Assembly (NCBI GenBank): GCA_030617765.1
Contig: JAUWUU010000004.1
Coordinates: forward strand, 1 to 36,726
DNA length: 36,726 nt
Direction of reading: 5' to 3'
From: Flavobacteriia bacterium
GTDB lineage: Bacteria > Bacteroidota > Bacteroidia > Flavobacteriales > Flavobacteriaceae
Shown: positions 1 through 8,166 of the stretch, in pieces
Layout: the number at the start of each line of letters is the position of its first letter
Numbering within the stretch: the stretch's first letter is position 1
Position numbers and translations under genes: made by a program
Notes under the pieces: model-generated
Told to the model about the DNA's origin: nothing
What the model saw: the letters and a program-made list of their open reading frames with translations, nothing else
The model's database searches: none

Positions 1-189
1 ACGTTTACTCTGTTTTACGGTTTCATCATTATCTGTAAAAGAATCAATATGTCTATGCAAAATAATCCCTAACTGAATTTCTTCTGAATATTTTTTATAG
101 GAACTTCCTTTTACAGCATCTGCCATAAAATTTCCAAGCTGTATATTTTTATTATTTTCTGATAAATAAATATGTGCTAAATAATTCAT
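1..189 (-). CDS. ACP phosphodiesterase (AcpH family), 5' part only
   Basis: The gene starts at the ATG at 189 on the minus strand and runs off the left window edge after 63 codons with no stop. The translation begins [10 protein letters not shown], then [11 protein letters not shown], then [13 protein letters not shown]. This is the N-terminal signature of the acyl-carrier-protein phosphodiesterase family (PF04336): the MNYLAH start, the GNF.aD.vKG segment, and the LHR.ID.FTD motif with its metal-binding His and Asp residues. Family members remove 4'-phosphopantetheine from acyl carrier protein in the cytoplasm. The gene is divergent from the ornithine aminotransferase gene, with 76 bases between the two start codons. 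The assignment rests on the N-terminal third only. Confidence 0.82.
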   Translation of the reverse strand, partial: MNYLAHIYLSENNKNIQLGNFMADAVKGSSYKKYSEEIQLGIILHRHIDSFTDNDETVKQSKR

Positions 190-265
190 TTGGTTAAAGT
201 ATAAAAAAATAAAGGATATTGTTGATTTTCTTTATTACTTTGTATCAAAGTCTAAAATATTTGAA

Positions 266-1507
266 ATGAAAGCTACTAAAATTACAAATCCATCAATAAA
301 ATCAATCCAATTAGAAAATAAATACGGTGCTCATAACTATCATCCGCTTCCTGTAGTTTTAAACAAAGGTAAAGGTGTTTTTGTTTGGGATGTTGAAGGT
401 AAAAAATATTATGATTTTTTATCGGCTTATTCTGCTGTGAATCAAGGTCATTGTCATCCTAAGATTATCAATTCATTAAAAGATCAAGCGGAGACTTTAA
501 CGCTAACTTCTCGAGCATTTTACAATGACAAATTGGGTGAATACGAAAAATTTATAACTAGCTTTTTTGGATTTGACAAAGTTCTCCCCATGAATACCGG
601 AGCCGAAGCTGTAGAAACTGCTATAAAATTATGTAGAAAATATGCCTATGAAAAGAAAGGTATTGCTCAAGAGCAAGCACAAATTATAGTTTGTGAAAAT
701 AACTTTCATGGAAGGACAACTACTATTATTTCATTCTCAAACGATGAAGATGCACGTAAAAACTTCGGACCTTATACTCCGGGATTTATCAAAATACCTT
801 ACGACGATATTGATGCATTAAAAAGTGCAATAAAAAATACAAAAAATGTAGTAGGCTTTTTAGTTGAGCCCATACAAGGAGAAGCTGGTGTATACGTCCC
901 TCAAGAAGGTTATTTACAAAAAGCCAAAGAAATTTGCAAACAAAATGAAGTGCTGTTTATTGCAGATGAAGTGCAAACCGGTATTGCCAGAACTGGAAAA
1001 TTATTGGCAGTAGATCATGAAAATGTAAAACCAGACATATTAATACTTGGAAAGGCACTTTCAGGAGGAGCATATCCTGTTTCGGCTGTATTAGCAAATG
1101 ATCATATTATGGAAGTCATCAAACCCGGACAACACGGCTCAACTTTTGGTGGAAACCCCTTAGCTGCAGCTGTTGCTATTGCTGCATTAGAAGTTGTTCA
1201 AGAAGAGAAATTAGCCGAAAATGCTGAAAAACTTGGTAAAGTTTTCCGAAAAGAATTAACCGAATTCTCCAAAAATAATGATCTGGTAAAACTTGTAAGA
1301 GGAAAAGGTTTGTTGAATGCTATTGTAATAAATGATAGTGAAGATAGTTCTACAGCCTGGGATATTTGTATCAAATTAAGAGACAATGGTTTACTGGCAA
1401 AACCTACGCATGGTAATATTATTCGCTTCGCCCCACCTTTGGTGATAACTGAAATTCAATTAAATGATTGTATCTCAATCATTAAAAAAACATTTTTAGA
1501 ATTTTAA
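266..1507 (+). CDS. rocD: Ornithine aminotransferase
   Basis: A 413-residue class III PLP-dependent aminotransferase of normal length for ornithine-oxo-acid transaminase, which converts ornithine and 2-oxoglutarate to glutamate semialdehyde and glutamate in the cytoplasm. Visible signatures are the start region [16 protein letters not shown] typical of ornithine aminotransferases, the cofactor-binding [13 protein letters not shown] segment, the [14 protein letters not shown] block carrying the PLP-contacting Asp, and the Schiff-base lysine K263 in [28 protein letters not shown] follows. The gene stands alone: divergent from the ACP phosphodiesterase gene and ending at a strong terminator. The leader contains an interrupted inverted repeat, CTTTG-TAT-CAAAG (238-250), possibly part of the divergent promoter region. 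Its neighbours do not show whether it serves arginine breakdown or proline synthesis. Confidence 0.95.
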   Translation: MKATKITNPSIKSIQLENKYGAHNYHPLPVVLNKGKGVFVWDVEGKKYYDFLSAYSAVNQGHCHPKIINSLKDQAETLTLTSRAFYNDKLGEYEKFITSFFGFDKVLPMNTGAEAVETAIKLCRKYAYEKKGIAQEQAQIIVCENNFHGRTTTIISFSNDEDARKNFGPYTPGFIKIPYDDIDALKSAIKNTKNVVGFLVEPIQGEAGVYVPQEGYLQKAKEICKQNEVLFIADEVQTGIARTGKLLAVDHENVKPDILILGKALSGGAYPVSAVLANDHIMEVIKPGQHGSTFGGNPLAAAVAIAALEVVQEEKLAENAEKLGKVFRKELTEFSKNNDLVKLVRGKGLLNAIVINDSEDSSTAWDICIKLRDNGLLAKPTHGNIIRFAPPLVITEIQLNDCISIIKKTFLEF

Positions 1508-1548
1508 ATAAATAACCCCGAAAGCAATACTTTCGGGGTTATTTATTT
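1506..1548. terminator. Bidirectional intrinsic terminator between rocD and the FNR-like gene
   Basis: A perfect 19-bp inverted repeat (arms 1506-1524 and 1530-1548) with a 5-base loop lies between two convergent genes. The GC core is CCCCGAAAG/CTTTCGGGG, flanked by A/T tracts that give a T-rich tail in either direction, so it should stop transcription from both sides. The left arm begins inside the rocD stop codon. Confidence 0.9.
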
Positions 1549-1592
1549 TAATGAATTTTTTACTTTTTACTTTCAACTTTCTACTTTAAACT

Positions 1593-2282
1593 CTAATACC
1601 CTTCAGTTAGATGTTGTAATTTAACTTTATCTTCTAACTTGATCCTTTTTCCTGTTAAAGTAATATAACCTTCTTTTTTAAATTCGGAAAGTAAACGTAT
1701 CGTAGATTCTGTTGCAGTTCCAATTGCATTTGCAATTTCTTCACGTGTTAAAGTAACGGCAATAAAACCTTCTGAGTCAATACCAAATATCCTTTCAAAA
1801 AACAACAATGATTCCGCCAATCGTTCTCTAACATTTTTCTGAGCCATGTTTGCTATAGAAGAATTTGCTTCATCTAAATCTTCCGCTAAAGATTTTGTTA
1901 TTTCCAATGAAAATTCAGAATTCTTTTTAAAAAGATCTAAGATATCTTGTTTTGGAATAAAACAAACATCCATTTCTTCTAAAGCTGTGACCGTTAAATG
2001 AGCAACCGAGTTACTGAGTAATGATCTATGTCCAACTAATTCTCCTTTACTAATAAACCTCACTATTTGTTCCTTCCCGTTTGGTGCTAATTTGGTTAAT
2101 TTACACTTTCCATTACGCAAACAGTAAACACCTTTTAGTGATGATCCTTCACTAAAAATAACTTCTCCTCTTTTTATATGTAAAGGTTTTTTATGCTTAG
2201 ATATATTTACCATCTCTTCTGATGGTATAACACTTAAAGAATTAATTTCTCTTATTAAACACTTCTCACAATTTAATGTCAT
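1593..2282 (-). CDS. CRP/FNR-family transcriptional regulator
   Basis: A 229-residue regulator: an N-terminal cyclic-nucleotide-type beta barrel (KRGEVIFSEGSSLKGVYCLRNG), a dimerisation helix, and a C-terminal winged helix (LTREEIANAIGTATESTIRLLSEF). The start chosen is the ATG at 2282; an in-frame ATG at 2309 would add nine residues but lies upstream of a TATTTTTA -7-like box (2299-2306). With the longer numbering, C14 and C17 form CxxC, and C116 in MDVCFIP aligns with FNR C122. The third N-terminal FNR cysteine is missing, though C63 and C69 exist. It is divergent from the cbb3 oxidase genes, where oxygen-responsive FNR-type regulators are often found. Its likely job is control of the oxidase cluster. 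Whether it binds an Fe-S cluster cannot be told from sequence. Confidence 0.9.
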   Translation of the reverse strand: MTLNCEKCLIREINSLSVIPSEEMVNISKHKKPLHIKRGEVIFSEGSSLKGVYCLRNGKCKLTKLAPNGKEQIVRFISKGELVGHRSLLSNSVAHLTVTALEEMDVCFIPKQDILDLFKKNSEFSLEITKSLAEDLDEANSSIANMAQKNVRERLAESLLFFERIFGIDSEGFIAVTLTREEIANAIGTATESTIRLLSEFKKEGYITLTGKRIKLEDKVKLQHLTEGY

Positions 2283-2298
2283 ATAAAATATTTTGTGG

Positions 2299-2306
2299 TA
2301 AAAATA
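2299..2306 (-). promoter_or_regulatory. Probable -7 element of the FNR-like gene
   Basis: On the minus strand this reads TATTTTTA, seven of eight matches to the Bacteroidetes -7 element TAnnTTTG. Transcription would begin near 2293, just ahead of the ATG at 2282. It supports the shorter protein start. Inferred from sequence only. Confidence 0.45.
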
Positions 2307-2314
2307 CATAAAAT

Positions 2315-2328
2315 ATGATATTTATCAT
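2315..2328. promoter_or_regulatory. FNR-like operator between fnr-type gene and ccoI
   Basis: ATGAT-ATTT-ATCAT is a palindrome resembling the FNR consensus TTGAT-N4-ATCAA, differing only in the outermost base pair. It lies in the divergent region between the regulator and ccoI. Its centre is 34.5 bases before a TTTG (2356-2359) that could be the -7 core of the ccoI promoter, which would put it near -42, the class II activator position. On the other strand it overlaps the expected -33 region of the regulator gene, so it could also give autorepression. A near-identical site occurs at 4801-4814. Confidence 0.6.
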
Positions 2329-2385
2329 TTTTTTATCTAAATAATTTAATTGAAATTTGACCCTTGTCTAAATCTATCAAAATAA

Positions 2386-4761
2386 ATGTCAAAGGAAACA
2401 TGTTACCATTGTGGAGCAGATTGCAATAACACTAAAGTTGTTTTTAATGACAAACCTTTTTGTTGCAATGGCTGTAAAACTGTTTATGAAATATTAAACC
2501 AAAATGAACTTAGCTGTTATTATGATCTTGATCAAACTCCGGGTACGATTCCTACTGAAATTAAAGGAAAATTTGATTATCTAGACAATGATGAAATTGC
2601 TGAGAAGTTAATTGAATTTAATGATGGAACTACATCGGTTGTATCATTTTTTATTCCAAGCATTCATTGTAGTTCTTGTATTTGGGTATTAGAAAATTTA
2701 GACCGTTTAAATAAAGGTGTAAAAAATTCTTTGGTTAACTTTCCAAAGAAAGAAGCAAGGATCAGCTTTAAAAGTGAAGAGATATCCTTAAAAGAAGTTG
2801 TTGAATTAATGACTTCAATTGGCTATGAACCCAATATAAGCATGGAAGATGCTGATTCATCAAAATCTAAGATCAACCGCACATTAATTTACCAGGTTGC
2901 CATAGCCGGATTTGCGTTTGGTAATATTATGCTTTTATCATTTCCGGAGTATTTTGAACTGGATGAATTTTGGTTAAATCAATACAAACCATTTTTTAGA
3001 TTTTTAATGTTTGCACTGTCTATTCCGGTAGTCCTCTATTCTGCAAGAGATTATTTTATTTCGGCATATAAAGGTTTAAAACACGGAATATTAAATATTG
3101 ATGTCCCCATTTCTTTAGGAATTCTGGTATTATTTACTAGAAGTACTTATGAAATTATTTCTCAAACAGGTTCAGGATATTTTGACAGCTTAACCGGTTT
3201 GATTTTCTTTTTATTATTGGGAAAAGTTTTTCAGCAAAAAACATACAGTTTTTTATCATTTGAACGCGATTATAAATCCTATTTCCCAATAGCAATTACA
3301 AAGATCAATAAAGACAATACCCAAACTACCATACCGGTTCATAAAATTGAACAAGGTGATAGGTTACTGGTCAGAAATGAAGAAATTATTCCGGTTGACG
3401 GAATTCTTATTAACGGTAATGCTCTCTTAGATTATAGTTTTGTTACCGGAGAATCTATGCCTGTTATAAAAAAATCGGGTGATAAGATCTTTGCAGGAGG
3501 AAAACAAACTAAAGGTGCAATTGAGATTGAAGTTTTACAATCGGTCACGAAAAGTTATTTAACACAACTTTGGAGTAATGACATCTTTACAAAGAATCAA
3601 GAAATAAATATTAAAAATATCACTGATACAATTAGCAAATATTTTACAATCATAATACTAGTCATTGCTTTTCTTGCCGGAGCTTATTGGTTCTTTGTTG
3701 ATAAACATATTGCTTTCCAGGTTGTTTCAGCCGTTTTAATTATTGCTTGCCCTTGTGCTTTGGCATTATCAGCTCCTTTTGCACTTGGTAACATGTTAAG
3801 GATCTTTGGTAAAAATAAATTTTATCTTAAAAATACTAATGTTATTGAAGACATTTCAAAAATTAACACTTTAGTTTTTGATAAAACAGGAACCATAACA
3901 ACCAATATAAGCTCCGATATTCATTATGAAGGTGAGGATATAACAAATGATGAAATTAAAAGTATCAAGTCTGTATTGCGCTCTTCTAACCATCCTTTAA
4001 GTAGAATGTTATTTGATTATTTACCCGATACTGAAACTGAAGAAGTTGAAAATTTTCAAGAAATCCTGGGAAAAGGCATCCAGGGAAAAGTTAATAATAT
4101 ATCTATAAAACTGGGTTCTGCTGATTTTGTGGAAACGCAAAGTGAAAAACATTTAAATACTTTTATTTATATAAGTATGGATGGCTTGTTAAAAGGAAAA
4201 TACATTTTTAATAATGCTTATAGAAAAGGCTTAAAAAGTACGATTAAAGAATTGGCATCACATTTTAAACTAGCAATCCTATCTGGTGATAATGCCGGTG
4301 AAAAACAAAATTTGAAGAAAATATTACCTCAAAATTCTCAAATTCTTTTCAATCAAAAACCTGAAGATAAATTAAAATATATCAAAGGTCTACAAAATGA
4401 CAAAGAACATGTTATGATGTTAGGTGACGGTTTAAATGATGCAGGAGCTTTGGCTCAAAGTAATGTGGGTATTGCAATTTCAGAGAATATCAATGTGTTT
4501 TCTCCTGCATGTGATGGTATTTTAGATGCGCGTGAATTTGAAAATCTTCCAAAGTTTATTGATCTTTCAAAAAAAGCTATCTTTATCATAAAAATTAGTT
4601 TTGTGCTCTCCTTCTTATACAACCTGATTGGTATGTATTTTGCCGTTACCGGAAAACTATCTCCAATTATTGCAGCAGTACTTATGCCAATAAGCTCAAT
4701 TTCTGTAGTAATTTTTGTCACATTGAGCACTAATTATATTTCAAAAAAATTATTATATTAG
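2386..4761 (+). CDS. ccoI: Copper-translocating P1B-type ATPase for cbb3 oxidase (CcoI/FixI)
   Basis: A 791-residue heavy-metal P-type ATPase in the inner membrane, expected to move Cu(I) for assembly of the CuB centre of cbb3 oxidase. Domains in order: an N-terminal Cys cluster (C6, C9, C13, then FCCNGC at 25-30), typical of CcoI; an HMA domain with CSSC (95-98); membrane segments; the actuator TGES (354-357); the intramembrane CPC (455-457); the phosphorylation site DKTGT starting at D499; and GDGLND (680-685). The final two membrane helices complete the fold. It begins downstream of an FNR-like operator and is followed by ccoS after 104 bases containing a second such site. Linkage to ccoS and ccoNO separates it from generic CopA exporters. 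Confidence 0.95.
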   Translation: MSKETCYHCGADCNNTKVVFNDKPFCCNGCKTVYEILNQNELSCYYDLDQTPGTIPTEIKGKFDYLDNDEIAEKLIEFNDGTTSVVSFFIPSIHCSSCIWVLENLDRLNKGVKNSLVNFPKKEARISFKSEEISLKEVVELMTSIGYEPNISMEDADSSKSKINRTLIYQVAIAGFAFGNIMLLSFPEYFELDEFWLNQYKPFFRFLMFALSIPVVLYSARDYFISAYKGLKHGILNIDVPISLGILVLFTRSTYEIISQTGSGYFDSLTGLIFFLLLGKVFQQKTYSFLSFERDYKSYFPIAITKINKDNTQTTIPVHKIEQGDRLLVRNEEIIPVDGILINGNALLDYSFVTGESMPVIKKSGDKIFAGGKQTKGAIEIEVLQSVTKSYLTQLWSNDIFTKNQEINIKNITDTISKYFTIIILVIAFLAGAYWFFVDKHIAFQVVSAVLIIACPCALALSAPFALGNMLRIFGKNKFYLKNTNVIEDISKINTLVFDKTGTITTNISSDIHYEGEDITNDEIKSIKSVLRSSNHPLSRMLFDYLPDTETEEVENFQEILGKGIQGKVNNISIKLGSADFVETQSEKHLNTFIYISMDGLLKGKYIFNNAYRKGLKSTIKELASHFKLAILSGDNAGEKQNLKKILPQNSQILFNQKPEDKLKYIKGLQNDKEHVMMLGDGLNDAGALAQSNVGIAISENINVFSPACDGILDAREFENLPKFIDLSKKAIFIIKISFVLSFLYNLIGMYFAVTGKLSPIIAAVLMPISSISVVIFVTLSTNYISKKLLY

Positions 4762-4800
4762 CATTTGTTAAATTATTGTTAATATATTTTTAATAAATTT

Positions 4801-4814
4801 ATGACAAATATCAT
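4801..4814. promoter_or_regulatory. FNR-like operator upstream of ccoS-ccoNOQP
   Basis: ATGAC-AAAT-ATCAT matches the 2315-2328 site in nine of ten arm positions. Its centre is 33.5 bases upstream of the TTTG core at 4841-4844, so a start near 4849-4851 would place it at about -42. Two matching sites at the same distance in the two oxidase promoters argue for a real operator of the nearby CRP/FNR-type regulator. Inferred from sequence. Confidence 0.62.
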
Positions 4815-4836
4815 ACACTTTTTTTAATATTTTAAC

Positions 4837-4844
4837 TTAATTTG
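4837..4844 (+). promoter_or_regulatory. Probable -7 element of the ccoS-ccoNOQP promoter
   Basis: TTAATTTG is a near match to TAnnTTTG. It lies 21 bases before the ccoS ATG and at class II spacing from the FNR-like palindrome. There is no clear -33 TTTG, as expected for an activator-dependent promoter. Confidence 0.45.
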
Positions 4845-4865
4845 ATCTAACTAAAAAAATTAAAA

Positions 4866-5057
4866 ATGAATATAATCTACATGACCATTATTATAAGTCT
4901 TATAATAGGTGGTTTTTTTTTAGTTTTATTCATATTTTTAGTAAAAAAAGGTCAATATGACGATGTTTATACACCTTCAGTCCGTATGCTGTTTGACGAT
5001 GAAATCGTTGAAAAGAAGACTGAAAAAATTAATGAGAACAAACCAATTAATAATTAA
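4866..5057 (+). CDS. ccoS: cbb3 oxidase assembly protein CcoS
   Basis: A 63-residue protein with one N-terminal membrane helix (about residues 4-27, strongly Ile/Leu/Phe-rich) followed by a short cytoplasmic tail with KKGQYDDVYTPSVRMLFDD. Small size, the helix, the G-Q-[FY]-D-D segment after it, and the position directly before ccoNO match CcoS. CcoS is needed for inserting haem b and copper into the catalytic subunit. Thirteen bases separate it from ccoNO, so the two are surely cotranscribed. Confidence 0.9.
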   Translation: MNIIYMTIIISLIIGGFFLVLFIFLVKKGQYDDVYTPSVRMLFDDEIVEKKTEKINENKPINN

Positions 5058-5070
5058 CTAACTTAATTTT

Positions 5071-7221
5071 ATGGAAAAAGAACGATTTTATTACGACGAC
5101 AAGATTGTAAAAATGTTTTTTATAGCAACAATTGTATGGGGAATTGTTGGTATGTCTGTTGGACTTATGGTAGCCTTTCTTTTCAATTTTCCAAATTACA
5201 TGGAAGGAATCTCATGGTTGAGTTTTGGACGATTACGTCCTTTACACACCAATTCTGCAATTTTTGCATTTGTAGGAAATGGATTTTTTGTAGGAATGTA
5301 TTATTCCATGCAGCGTTTACTAAAAACAAGAATGTATAGTGACTTCTTAAGTAGGTTACATTTTTGGGGATGGCAATTAATTATTGTTGCTGCTGCAATA
5401 ACATTACCTTTAGGCTATACATCTTCAAAAGAATATGCCGAACTAGAATGGCCAATTGATATTGCAATTACTTTAATTTGGGTTGTTATGGGTATCAATA
5501 TGATTGGTACACTGATAAAACGTCGTCAACGTCATATTTATGTTGCAATCTGGTTTTACATTTCAACTTTTGTAACCATTGCTGTGCTTCATATCTTTAA
5601 TAATTTAGAATTACCTGTATCTGCTTTTAAAAGTTATTCAGTTTATGCAGGTGTTCAAGATGCCTTGGTACAATGGTGGTACGGACATAATGCTGTAGCA
5701 TTTTTCTTAACCACACCAATGCTTGGTTTAATGTATTATTTTGTACCAAAAGCTGCAAATAGACCGGTTTATTCTTATCGATTATCAATTATTCACTTCT
5801 GGTCATTGATATTTCTTTATATATGGGCAGGACCCCACCATCTTTTATATACCGCTTTACCTGAATGGTCACAAAATTTAGGAACAGTATTTTCAGTAAT
5901 GTTAATTTTCCCATCTTGGGGAGGTATGATCAACGGTTTGTTAACGCTACGTGGTGCATGGGATAAAGTTAGGGAAGATCCTATTTTAAAATTCTTTGTT
6001 GTTGCTATTACCGGTTATGGTATGTCAACTTTTGAAGGCCCGATGTTAGCTTTTAAAAATTTAAATGCTATTGGTCATTATACTGACTGGATCGTTGCAC
6101 ATGTTCATATTGGAACATTAGCCTGGAACGGGTTTATTATATCTGGTATGTTATATTGGTTGGCAAAAAAACTTTATAAAACTGAACTGTATTCCACTAA
6201 ATTAGCCAATACTCATTTTTGGATAGGTACACTTGGTATATTATTTTATGCATTACCTCTTTATGTAGCGGGCTTTACACAAGCATCTATGTGGAAACAA
6301 TTTAATCCAGATGGCACTTTAGTTTATGGAAACTTCTTAGAAACAGTTACTCAAGTTTTACCAATGTATGCCATGCGTGCTTTTGGAGGTTCTTTATATA
6401 TAACAGGATTTATTTTATTGGCATACAATATTGTAAAAACTGCCAAAGCAGGAAGTCCGGTTGAAGATGAATTGGCAGAAGCTGCTCCACTTAAGAAAAT
6501 TTCTCCATCGAGAGTTGAAGGTGAAAAATGGCATTCATGGTTAGAAAGACGCACAGTTTTATTTACTATTTGGGCAACAGTAGCCATTCTTATTGGTGGT
6601 GCTGTAGAAATTATACCATTAATTGTAATAAAATCCAATGTGCCTACAATAACTTCAGTTAAACCATATACACCACTTGAGTTAGAGGGTAGAGATATTT
6701 ACATCCGGGAAGGTTGTAACAACTGTCACTCTCAAATGATTCGACCATTCCGTTCAGAGGTTGAACGCTATGGAGAATATTCAAAAGTAGGTGAATTTGT
6801 TTACGATCATCCTTTCTTATGGGGTTCTCGTAGAACAGGTCCAGATTTACATCGAATTGGTGGTAAATATAATGACAACTGGCATTTTAATCATATGCTA
6901 GATCCTAGATTAACATCTCCCGGTTCTATCATGCCTCAATATCCATGGTTACTTAAAGATGATTTAGACATTTCTAATACTGTTAACAAATTAAGTGCTA
7001 TGGTGACATTAGGAGTGCCTTATACACAACATGAATTAGATAAAGCTGTGTATTTGTTAAAAAATCAAGCAGCTGAAATTGAAAAGAATTTAGGTCAAGA
7101 TCCTGAATTTGTTAAGAATTACGGAGATGCCAACATGAAAGACAAAGAAATTGTTGCATTGATTGCATATTTACAAAGATTAGGAACAGATATAAAAGCT
7201 GGAGAGACAGCTCAAAATTAA
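5071..7221 (+). CDS. ccoNO: Fused cbb3 cytochrome oxidase subunits I and II (CcoN-CcoO)
   Basis: A 716-residue fusion of the catalytic subunit CcoN and the monohaem cytochrome c subunit CcoO, the arrangement common in Bacteroidetes. The first roughly 470 residues are a 12-helix haem-copper oxidase core with histidine-bearing motifs RPLHTNSAIF, WWYGHNAV, WAGPHHLLYTALPEW and VAHVHIGTLAWNG, which supply the haem b and CuB ligands. A further membrane anchor (VLFTIWATVAILIGGAVEI) leads to the periplasmic CcoO domain with GRDIYIREGCNNCHSQMIRP; the haem site is C549-C552-H553, and GSIMPQYPW contains a likely axial Met. The enzyme reduces O2 to water at low oxygen while pumping protons. No frameshift marks the junction, so the fusion is genuine. 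It is followed after three bases by ccoQ. Confidence 0.97.
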   Translation: MEKERFYYDDKIVKMFFIATIVWGIVGMSVGLMVAFLFNFPNYMEGISWLSFGRLRPLHTNSAIFAFVGNGFFVGMYYSMQRLLKTRMYSDFLSRLHFWGWQLIIVAAAITLPLGYTSSKEYAELEWPIDIAITLIWVVMGINMIGTLIKRRQRHIYVAIWFYISTFVTIAVLHIFNNLELPVSAFKSYSVYAGVQDALVQWWYGHNAVAFFLTTPMLGLMYYFVPKAANRPVYSYRLSIIHFWSLIFLYIWAGPHHLLYTALPEWSQNLGTVFSVMLIFPSWGGMINGLLTLRGAWDKVREDPILKFFVVAITGYGMSTFEGPMLAFKNLNAIGHYTDWIVAHVHIGTLAWNGFIISGMLYWLAKKLYKTELYSTKLANTHFWIGTLGILFYALPLYVAGFTQASMWKQFNPDGTLVYGNFLETVTQVLPMYAMRAFGGSLYITGFILLAYNIVKTAKAGSPVEDELAEAAPLKKISPSRVEGEKWHSWLERRTVLFTIWATVAILIGGAVEIIPLIVIKSNVPTITSVKPYTPLELEGRDIYIREGCNNCHSQMIRPFRSEVERYGEYSKVGEFVYDHPFLWGSRRTGPDLHRIGGKYNDNWHFNHMLDPRLTSPGSIMPQYPWLLKDDLDISNTVNKLSAMVTLGVPYTQHELDKAVYLLKNQAAEIEKNLGQDPEFVKNYGDANMKDKEIVALIAYLQRLGTDIKAGETAQN

Positions 7222-7224
7222 TTT

Positions 7225-7395
7225 ATGATACGATATATAAAACATACTTTTGATTTAATTTCGGGGGTTGAAATTTACCCCATCATTTCTTTATTAATAT
7301 TCTTTACTTTATTTATATTGGTACTTTTATATGTTTTTAAAATTCCTAAGAAAAATATTGAAGAGATGAGTAATTTACCTTTAGATAACGAATAA
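7225..7395 (+). CDS. ccoQ: CcoQ/FixQ-like small membrane subunit
   Basis: A 56-codon ORF starts three bases after the ccoNO stop and ends ten bases before ccoP. The protein begins MIRYIKHTFDLISGVEIYP, has one hydrophobic helix (about residues 18-41, rich in Leu, Phe and Ile), then a Lys-rich turn (FKIPKKNIEEMSNLP) and a short acidic tail. Size, topology and position between ccoO and ccoP match CcoQ, a small subunit that stabilises cbb3 oxidase. Such proteins diverge strongly in sequence, so the call rests mainly on context. It is short enough to be missed by length-filtered gene calling. Confidence 0.8.
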   Translation: MIRYIKHTFDLISGVEIYPIISLLIFFTLFILVLLYVFKIPKKNIEEMSNLPLDNE

Positions 7396-7405
7396 AAAAG
7401 AACTC

Positions 7406-8044
7406 ATGAACGATAAAAAACAACAATCCGGCTGGGAAAAATTCATACAATCAATGACCAAAGCCAATGAACTTGGCAAGGAAGAAGATATAATGATGGA
7501 CCATGATTATGATGGGATCAAAGAATTAGATAATGTTCTACCACCTTGGTGGACTGCAGGTTTTATTATAACGATAATTATTTCAGTATTTTATTATACA
7601 CAAGTATTTTTTAACAGCGAACATTATCTGCAAGAAAATGAATATAATAATGAAGTAGCTCAAGCTCAAGAAGAAATTGAAGCTTATAAATTAGCTAACC
7701 CTGAATTATTTAAAACAGATGTATCATTATTAACAGATGATGCTAGTTTAGCAGAAGGGAAAAAAGTATTTGGCACCTATTGTGTTGCATGTCATATGGC
7801 AGATGGCGGAGGCGGTATTGGTCCAAACCTAACCGATGACAAATGGATATTAGGTGGTGGTATGGAAAAAATTTACCACACAGTATCAGAAGGTGGCCGT
7901 CCGGGAAAAGGTATGGTTGCCTGGAAAGCATCTCTAAGTGCTGAACAACGTCAACAAGTATCAAGTTATCTAATTACTCTTCAAGGTACAACGGCTGCAA
8001 ATCCAAAAGCACCTGAAGGAGATATTACTTGGAGTAAACAGTAA
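7406..8044 (+). CDS. ccoP: cbb3 oxidase cytochrome c subunit CcoP (monohaem form)
   Basis: A 212-residue subunit with the CcoP N-terminal domain (HDYDGIKELDNVLPPWWTAGFIITIIISVFYY, the D-G-I-x-E-x-D-N-x-L-P-x-W-W signature plus a membrane helix), a charged linker, and one periplasmic cytochrome c domain with C126-V-A-C129-H130 and GPNLTDDKWILGGG. Proteobacterial CcoP usually carries two haems in about 290-310 residues; this one is shorter and has only one CxxCH. It probably passes electrons from donor cytochromes to CcoO and CcoN. The gene is the last before a long hairpin terminator. Confidence 0.93.
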   Translation: MNDKKQQSGWEKFIQSMTKANELGKEEDIMMDHDYDGIKELDNVLPPWWTAGFIITIIISVFYYTQVFFNSEHYLQENEYNNEVAQAQEEIEAYKLANPELFKTDVSLLTDDASLAEGKKVFGTYCVACHMADGGGGIGPNLTDDKWILGGGMEKIYHTVSEGGRPGKGMVAWKASLSAEQRQQVSSYLITLQGTTAANPKAPEGDITWSKQ

Positions 8045-8103
8045 TTTACACCTCATTTCTTCGAAGTGTATTACTGTGTTTTTGATTTTTTTAGTTAGTA
8101 GTA

Positions 8104-8145
8104 GAAAAGGCTATTTTTGTTATTATTTAACAAGATAGCCTTTTC
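8104..8145 (+). terminator. Terminator hairpin after ccoP
   Basis: GAAAAGGCTAT (8104-8114) pairs with ATAGCCTTTTC (8135-8145), and inside it TTGTTA (8117-8122) pairs with TAACAA (8128-8133), giving one long interrupted stem. A T-rich stretch follows at 8149-8154. It should stop or reduce transcription between ccoP and ccoG, so ccoG, fixH and the SafE-like gene may be expressed at a lower level than the oxidase subunits. Confidence 0.75.
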
Positions 8146-8166
8146 AAAGTTTTTAAATTTAATCTA

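Noticed and set aside
2283-2309. Nine-residue N-terminal extension of the FNR-like protein
   Set aside because: The ATG at 2309 lies upstream of the likely -7 box (2299-2306), and homologues begin near the second ATG.
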